Of a stretch of DNA of 64,000 bases, positions 59,101-64,000 are shown one piece after another. The stretch is from Watersipora subatra (taxonomy: Eukaryota > Bryozoa > Gymnolaemata > Cheilostomatida > Watersiporidae): assembly GCF_963576615.1 (NCBI RefSeq), contig NC_088712.1, positions 57,801,010 through 57,865,009 on the forward strand, given 5' to 3'. The notes under the pieces were generated by a model. It searched no databases. It was not told the origin of the DNA and saw nothing but the letters and a program-made list of their open reading frames with translations. Within the stretch, counting starts at the first letter, position 1. Each line of letters opens with the position of its first letter. The translations under genes and the position numbers were made by a program.

Positions 59101-62100
59101 ATTTCCAACGACATTTCGTCTAAAACTGATTCATTCAATATACCATTTGGTCTAATGACGATCAGTCTAAAATTAACGTTAATACAAGTATAGAAATACA
59201 AAAACTTAAATCAGAGACTTGCATTTAGTCTACTAAAGTTCAAAAGTGGAAATCTTTTTGGATTATAAATAAATTCAGGTAAATCTTGTGTACTAAAGAC
59301 TTTAAAAATAAAAGACATAAACATTTTACATGATAAATAATATTATAATTATACTACGAGTTAAAGATTTTAGATTACATTTCAAAACCTTTAATAAAAT
59401 CTACATATGTTGGTAATGACTATACAAACAGGCAAGCATTGCATCAGTTGTTTAGTTGAAAAATTTACTGCTTTTTGTAAAAATATCTGTTTTAGCTGCG
59501 TAATACACAATAACTTGAGGAACTCGCACTGTAATGAACATATTATTGGTTAGTGGCTTGGTGGCTGTGGTGAGTTGACAATATGAGATGCGACACACGA
59601 CACTTGTACTTCTGTTTGACAATTTTTATAAACTTGTTTGTATGTTTTTTTACAGCATTTTATCTTCTTTAATATTTAATGCTTAAAAAATCATAAAAAG
59701 TTCAGCTGTAAAAAAGATTATTTAGTAAGCTTTTTCAAAAATTCTGCCTCAGTAGTTCACTACAATCTCTTTCTCATACAAATCCTGAGTGTTAACATAT
59801 ACATGTATATTGTTTTATGTTTATCGTAAACAAGAAAAAATTATTTATTATTTATCGCGGGGTCACTCAGTTGTCATTGTTTGAAAACAAAGACAACTGA
59901 TGAATGACTCTGAAACAGATTTTTAGTAAAGAGAAATTTAACTTTCCGGATAAGTTTTAGCCTAAAAATGTTTCCACTTATTATTGTTAGTGTAGAGTTT
60001 TTTTGTAGCTTTGAGTTTTACTTTATCTTATTTATTTTTAGCCACAGAATCACTTTTAAATATAAACAAAGGATAAGCCGCTACTTATACTTGAAGCTGA
60101 TTTACGTTGTTTAACATCAAACAAAATCTTCCGTTTTTTAGATTTTACATTTGTTTTATGGAATTGAACTATGGAATTTTAATCCATTATTTTTATTTCG
60201 TAAATTTTACTTTATCTTACTTATGTTTGCTCGAAGAATTAATTTTGAATACAAACGTAAAATAACAAACTACGTATACTGTATATGTATATTAAATAGA
60301 AGTTTGGTTTTCATGTTACCGGTTATACTTTTTAAAATAATATAAATTTAGCACACGAAAGTCAACAAAACTGATGACAGTGAATTTAAATATAAAATGT
60401 ACATTCATCATCTTTTCAGAACCTTAGGACAATGTTGGCAAAAGCCTGCTGCAGATTTTCTCAAATTAAAATCTATTAATGTGAAAGTACTTAACAACAA
60501 AACGTCAATGAGTGATTTAGTAGAATGCTTATCTATCTGAGAATCGTTTAGTTATTGGGTCTTAGTAAAGATCAATAGCTTTACTAAAGGTGATGAAATA
60601 TGCAATAATTACCTCCCAGCGTTACCATGACACTGTTTTGCGGTAACGATGTCTCTGAATAATGACGCAGTACCTGTAAACGCTTGGCACTCGGAGATGA
60701 CACTGTTATAAATCGCTTGTAACCTTCAACCATTATGTTTGCCGCTAGCATTTCACGATTCTGGTACTTGAATATTGCATTTTAATAGAGGATTAAAGAC
60801 AAGATGAATCACAGTAAGTCTATGAAGTGTTATCAACCTACTCAATAGCAATACACTTAAACAATAAAGTTTCTTCTTCAATAAAACAGTAAAGTCCTTT
60901 TTCATCTAGCTAATTTTTAACAAATATCATCTTACAAAGATTTCTTGGTATTTTTGTAAAAAGTCTTTTTGGAGTTTGGTTAAGAGACTTTCGATCTGGT
61001 GCTTGGCAATTATTTAAACAGTTCCAACTTAACTGATTGATCTGGATTTATTGAATGTTTAATCACTATAGCAGTGCCTATAAATGTTCTTGATACGTCA
61101 AAGTCTACCAGAGTAAACACTTAAGTAAACTAAGAATTATTTAATACAAAATATGCGTTGTTGCTAGTATCATCATTTGAGCTAGTTTGAAAAATACATG
61201 AAACAGATAGAAGCTTACATAGCTTGGTCATAATGGTAATGTTCTTCATTTTTAAAGGCGCTAGCACGCTGACAGTCTTTTGCGCCATGAGAGATCATCA
61301 AGTGTAATAAGTACACACGTAAAATTAATCTTTAATGTGCAAAAGTGGTCGAATGGCACAGTGATAGTGCTTGGCTGCAAATTCGGATATCTGGGTGCAG
61401 ACTACATTGAGGTGCAATATTTTTTTCTAAAACCTTTAGCGTGGTTTTGGACATACAGATGGACAGATGCAGCTTTTATTATAGTAAAGATTGAGAGGCA
61501 AGATATAAAAATCAAACAAACTTTGAAGCGCGACTCTGAGGTAGAAAAAGAGTTTAGAATGTGATCAGTTTTTGAAATTTGAGAAACTAAAATTATGATT
61601 ACTAGTATGTTGGCAGTCCTGTGTGCCATGAGAGATACTCATGGGTAACAGCTATGTACACAGTTATTCTGTGATGTCGAAAGGTTGTCGAGTGGAGCAG
61701 ATAGTATCAAGCTTAGCTAAAAGTGTAATTATCAGCTGCAACAGACTGCCAACATACTATTAGTCATAATCATATCAGACTGCTTGTCTAGTACAACTTT
61801 CAAACTAACCATATGCCTACGATGAAAATGTTTGTTTCACAGATGGGTGTCCTAGACTAGAGAACTGTAATATCAACTGTCCACATGGCTTTGCTACAGA
61901 TGCCAAAGACTGCCCAATCTGTGCATGCAGTATGTCAGCAGTTTTATCTAATCTAAACATGTAACACCTTAATTCTTACTAAAAAGCAATTTTCAATGCA
62001 TTTTATTTTTTCAAAACTTTCAGTTTAATGTGACTGCAAAGTGCTGCAGATAAGTTTAGTGTGAAAATATACTCCAACTTTCTGATTTAAAAAAAACCTA

Positions 62101-63926
62101 TATTTAAAATAAAACAGAAACATTACTAATAAATACAGCTAAATATACATTGTAGTAAACATGACTTTGTTGATACTTCCGTAATTTGATTAATCCAAAA
62201 TAAGAAACAAATTATTTTGTTGGCAAATATATACACAGTTTTAATGTTTTATTTAAAATATATATACAGATTGCACTTTAAAAAAGCATGAATAATGATT
62301 GAAAGCATTCCAAAGAATCTCATTAAATTATACCTGGAGCAAAGACAGTAATTATGCTCTCTTTGTTTCAGATCCACCACCAGGAGGTTGCGAGGTGTTC
62401 AACTGCACCGAAAGAGGAATTTCTTGTCCAAATGGTTTTGTATTTGGAGTAGATGGATGTCAACTTGGATGTGGCTGTGGTGAGTCTAGTAGTTTTATTA
62501 TATTCAAGAAGCAAACTATGACTGGTTATTCTTTTTCTGAAATATGGACATTACTAGCCGAACGTAGGGCGCTGCCCGGGTAATAGAATAATTACCTAAT
62601 GAATTTGAGTGACTTACCTGAAAAGCTAGATCTTTACTAAAATGTTTACTAAAACAATATCCATGTTTTGGGCCAGCTGAACAATCGCTACATATAACGG
62701 TCAACAGTAACCCCAAGCAAGTACTTTAAGCGTGAATATCTTAGCCAATGTAATGACTATTTGAGCAATGAATCTAATGTATTTTGTGTAGCTTAATAAT
62801 TAAATTTGCCGCCTCTATGTCCAGAGGTCCCCGAGATCAAATGGGGTACCAAATAGATTTCTCACTGCTAGATTTTAATTGCTATAAGTGGATACACTGA
62901 GATTTATAACATTTGATACATAGATTTGGATACACTGATACTTGAAACTAATTTTAGGAGTTATTATCTCTCTCTTTGTTGTAAATTTTGGGAAACTAGC
63001 TTTGTACAAATTATCAAGAACTGTACTGACATTTTCCATGTCTGCGTCTGTAGAAGTTTTCTAAGAATGAGTAAATGCATGCTTTGACAGGCCAACAGCC
63101 TGGGTGTCACTAGTTAACCTAAAATTACTGTAGGACATCAGGGATCAGTGAAATTGTGGACCTGTAGTACACTTGTAAGATTTTATAACATTTCATTTGC
63201 TTTTACTCACCTCTTGCAGTGATGCTTTTTATAAAATATTACCTGCTATTACTTGTCTGTTGGAACTGACCACCTTATGATAGCACCTATTCGTACCTGT
63301 CTCATGTGATGCTCATTTGAGTTCAATGAAAGATTACCTAACTTGTTCCGTGCCAAAATGTCACAAGCCATCATGTTTTATTAAGATGTCACCTGCTTCC
63401 ACTAGTCACAGCAAATGAGCATTATATGGCATCCTCTTTTTTGCAACCCTCAAGTGCTCAGTTAGCTTTAGTAAACTCAGCCTGTGTTCCACAAATATAG
63501 AGGTCTCTAATGTCCTTTGCAGCACTAGCCAAAGCATTGACTCACCACTATCGAGCTATAACAAAGGCTAACTTAAATGTTTGTGTTTTTATAAATACAC
63601 ACAGTTGGCAAGACTGGTATATGCGATGGTCTATACTCTTTTCTTCACTTTTAATTAAGCGTTCAAATAAATCAAAATAAATAAATTTGACCACAATTAA
63701 AAAAACTTAAAAATAATGCTAATCTTATTATCACCAAAGATATTATTCTTCTACCAAAATCTTCAGTAAGACAGCTGTGTAGCCTTCTGAGAAGTATCTT
63801 ACAGCCATATTTTTTACCACGTTGATCTTATTTTTTCAGATGGTTGTCCCAGACTAGAAAACTGTGATATAAGTTGTCCACATGGCTTTGCTACTGATGC
63901 TGAAAGCTGCCCTATCTGTGCATGCA
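46909..63926 (+). CDS. antistasin-like secreted protease inhibitor, 5' part (10 exons, runs off the window)
   Basis: Exons 46909-46984, 49043-49169, 50883-51007, 51793-51876, 52402-52509, 55699-55788, 57778-57861, 61843-61929, 62372-62479 and 63840-63926 give 976 nt so far (325 residues), all GT-AG. Exon 1 encodes a signal peptide (IIVLLCLSLVVDAVG). Exon 2 is a WAP-like cysteine module (GRNCQEDSDCGQDMVCCGG). Exons 3-10 are antistasin-type six-cysteine modules, e.g. CPRLECNLNCEHGYRTGVTG then CPVCAC. Antistasins block trypsin-like proteases such as factor Xa (family knowledge); the target here is unknown. Every module from exon 4 on begins and ends in phase 1, allowing exon duplication. The 3' end is missing. 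Confidence 0.9.
47573..47860 (+). mobile_element. tRNA-derived SINE (type 1), best copy
   Basis: Head GGCCTGTTGGTCTAGAGCGC (A box) and GGGGTTCAATTCC (B box), then ggtgacaaaaatgacatcca, actcagacatgtccagcca and a tail ttaatcttcatgggattgct. Intron 1 of the antistasin-like gene. Confidence 0.85.
47860..48548. repeat. 43-bp minisatellite, about 16 copies
   Basis: Near-identical units run gatacatgtgatgtactcgt, atcattgcatcatatatta, ttat. It abuts the SINE tail, suggesting that expansion began there. Rare variants are actatta, actagta and catgtat. Confidence 0.96.
49043..49169 (+). CDS. antistasin-like exon 2 (WAP-like module)
   Basis: Acceptor ttcttcgtag/, donor gtgag/gtaagt in phase 2. A basic G/R-rich start (VGRRRGDGCRGRRGPPGR), then a WAP-like pattern with a C-C pair (DSDCGQDMVCCGGSC). 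Confidence 0.82.
49170..50160. other. antistasin-like intron 2, left part
   Basis: Contains a degenerate run of gtatatgagtgtacatgaat-like short repeats (49190-49480). No coding sequence recognised. Confidence 0.45.
50165..50345 (+). mobile_element. tRNA-derived SINE (type 2), copy 1 of a pair
   Basis: The A-box-like region (atggttaagg) and B-box-like ggctcagatccc are followed by attggtgatgttaggaaggg, cacaattacttctgtgtcaa and gtcacaatatattatgtacc. Confidence 0.75.
50483..50700 (+). mobile_element. tRNA-derived SINE (type 2), copy 2 of a pair
   Basis: TATGGTTTAATGGTTTGTGT (A box) and GGTTCGAATCCC (a perfect B box), with the same core and a full tail taaatgggaaaagctgaaag. The best-preserved copy of the family. 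Confidence 0.85.
50883..51007 (+). CDS. antistasin-like exon 3
   Basis: Acceptor gtcttttag/, donor tgcg/gtaagc. Contains NSCREFDCLGLCSHGWATNT and RGCRLGCVC. It converts phase 2 to phase 1, after which all modules are symmetrical. Confidence 0.85.
51228..51330. repeat. 11-bp repeat, about 9 copies
   Basis: Runs of aacacctcttt with a few cctgttt variants, in antistasin-like intron 3. Confidence 0.92.
51793..51876 (+). CDS. antistasin-like exon 4 (module type A)
   Basis: 84 nt. CPRIDCNLDCEHGYRNDVSV then CPVCAC, closely similar to exon 7. Confidence 0.9.
51899..52320. mobile_element. palindromic MITE family M
   Basis: A full-length copy: inverted ends around tagtagatatcagaaagtat and actttcagacaaaatctacta, matching those at 22706-23150. 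It lies directly before exon 5 of the antistasin-like gene. Confidence 0.75.
52402..52509 (+). CDS. antistasin-like exon 5 (module type B)
   Basis: 108 nt. PPPKICEVLNCTERGISCPN then DGCQVGCTC, closely similar to and the same length as exon 9. A Helitron begins 28 bases after its donor. Confidence 0.9.
52538..53783 (+). mobile_element. Helitron-like element with two strong hairpins
   Basis: Starts A/TCTATATACTTCTCAAGG and ends ttacccaggcaacactgg, acattcaa, CTAG/T. Internally a hairpin lies at 52751-52792 (17-bp perfect arms, 8-base loop), a larger one at 53137-53187 and a CACACC-rich tract at 53195-53345. No RepHel gene. Confidence 0.65.
53195..53345. repeat. CA/CCA-rich low-complexity tract
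   Basis: Irregular repeats of cacacaccacac. Open frames on both strands here are composition artefacts. Confidence 0.9.
53789..54159 (+). mobile_element. nonautonomous Helitron adjacent to the previous one
   Basis: Begins ctatatatataaatctcaaa and ends tacccgtgcaacgacagac, attccg, CTAA, followed by T. It follows the previous Helitron end by only five bases. A reverse tRNA-like stretch is at 53890-53945. Confidence 0.7.
54595..55060 (-). mobile_element. LINE reverse transcriptase C-terminal fragment
   Basis: On the - strand: LRMLKVAMRVIRMDKIKEEY, EKKLREWRLRWYEHA, then RRQRRPKRSFMTVMKEDMRD. This is the familiar tail of endonuclease/reverse transcriptase LINE proteins (RLRWYGH..GRPKRR..KEDM). 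5'-truncated and decayed. Intron 5. Confidence 0.75.
55699..55788 (+). CDS. antistasin-like exon 6 (module type C)
   Basis: 90 nt. GCPRLDCETLSCPINGFAVD then CPICEC, related to exons 8 and 10. Acceptor acttgtag/, donor tgtg/gtatgt. Confidence 0.9.
56287..57171. mobile_element. 0.9-kb TIR element, family P
   Basis: TTAAAGGTTGACTTGCAACA at the left, its inverse at the right, with arms of at least 105 bases. The interior matches 24943-25845 through most of its length (e.g. aagctcttaaaagct, acgaacagtta, the tcttcggt region). Noncoding; intron 6 of the antistasin-like gene. Confidence 0.88.
57778..57861 (+). CDS. antistasin-like exon 7 (module type A)
   Basis: 84 nt. CPRLECNLNCEHGYRTGVTG then CPVCAC. 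Acceptor tcttgtag/, donor tgca/gtaagt. Confidence 0.92.
57862..61600. other. antistasin-like intron 7 (largely featureless)
   Basis: About 4 kb of AT-rich sequence. One small repeat of ggtctaatgacgattggtct type lies at 59035-59170. A tRNA-like/TIR repeat begins near 61265. No exon was found between 57861 and 61843. Confidence 0.45.
61265..61760. mobile_element. two copies of a small TIR/tRNA-like repeat
   Basis: 61606-61759 has inverted ends (tagtatgttggcagtc and gactgccaacatacta) and an internal tRNA-like piece (ggttgtcgagtggagcagat). An older copy at about 61265-61400 has the matching order gacagtcttttgcgccatga ... gtggtcgaatggcacagtg. Confidence 0.55.
61843..61929 (+). CDS. antistasin-like exon 8 (module type C)
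   Basis: 87 nt. CPRLENCNINCPHGFATDAK then CPICAC. Nearly the same as exon 10. Confidence 0.92.
62372..62479 (+). CDS. antistasin-like exon 9 (module type B)
   Basis: 108 nt. PPPGGCEVFNCTERGISCPN then DGCQLGCGC. Confidence 0.92.
62554..62680 (-). mobile_element. Helitron 3' end, reversed
   Basis: The - strand reads ...ttacccgggcagcgccct, acgttcgg, CTAG/T. The adjoining tacctaatgaatttgag also follows the Helitron end at 2859, so both are the same subfamily. Confidence 0.6.
62690..63830. other. antistasin-like intron 9, rest
   Basis: No gene or repeat boundary recognised. Confidence 0.4.
63840..63926 (+). CDS. antistasin-like exon 10 (module type C, last in window)
   Basis: 87 nt. CPRLENCDISCPHGFATDAE then CPICAC, ending in phase 1 at a gtgagt donor, so more exons must follow. 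Confidence 0.92.
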
Positions 63927-64000
63927 GTGAGTCAGAATTTTATGTATACTTTGCATAGTATTTTACTAGTAGTTGTCTCCTCTATGGTTTATCCTCTCAT

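Noticed and set aside
61280-61629. 94- and 75-residue overlapping frames
   Set aside because: They fall in a small TIR/tRNA-like repeat present twice; no conserved protein.

Overview
This is eukaryotic, intron-rich, AT-rich nuclear DNA from an animal. It holds parts or all of three host genes, all on the + strand, set in a dense layer of transposons, SINEs and minisatellites. The gene set (TEX9, an LRRC74-type leucine-rich-repeat protein with EF-hands, and an antistasin-type secreted inhibitor), together with Helitrons ending in CTAG/T and tRNA-derived SINEs with a GGAAGGGCATYC core, best fits a marine invertebrate, probably a spiralian such as a mollusc, annelid, brachiopod or bryozoan. The species cannot be fixed from this sequence.

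Region 1 (1-4224) is the 3' end of TEX9: three coding exons, a stop at 4164 and a poly(A) signal. Its last intron carries a seven-copy 83-bp minisatellite and a reversed Helitron end. Region 2 (6827-34091) is a complete LRRC74-like gene. Fourteen coding exons with GT-AG borders and matching phases add up to 1908 nt (635 residues): an acidic N-terminus, about nine RNI-type leucine-rich repeats, two canonical EF-hands and a charged helical tail. Its introns are filled with nested transposons: a hAT MITE inside a TA-flanked element, a Tc1/mariner-like element containing a decayed Penelope-like copy, palindromic MITEs, a 35-copy 24-bp array, and two minisatellites built from the gene's own 3' splice sites.

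Region 3 (34092-46908) is intergenic. It carries a hAT transposase gene on the - strand (BED finger, one intron, two in-frame stops), nonautonomous Helitrons, SINEs and an apparently intact two-ORF LINE (40978-44914) with a (CA)n tail. Region 4 (46909 to the window end) is the 5' part of an antistasin-like gene: signal-peptide exon, WAP-like exon and eight antistasin-type exons. All antistasin modules end in phase 1, so they can be duplicated freely, and their sequences show that they were. The gene runs off the window.

No operon, CRISPR array, rRNA or genuine tRNA was found, and nothing qualifies clearly as a new biological system. The most unusual observation is that two independent minisatellites in one gene are tandem copies of an intron-exon junction.
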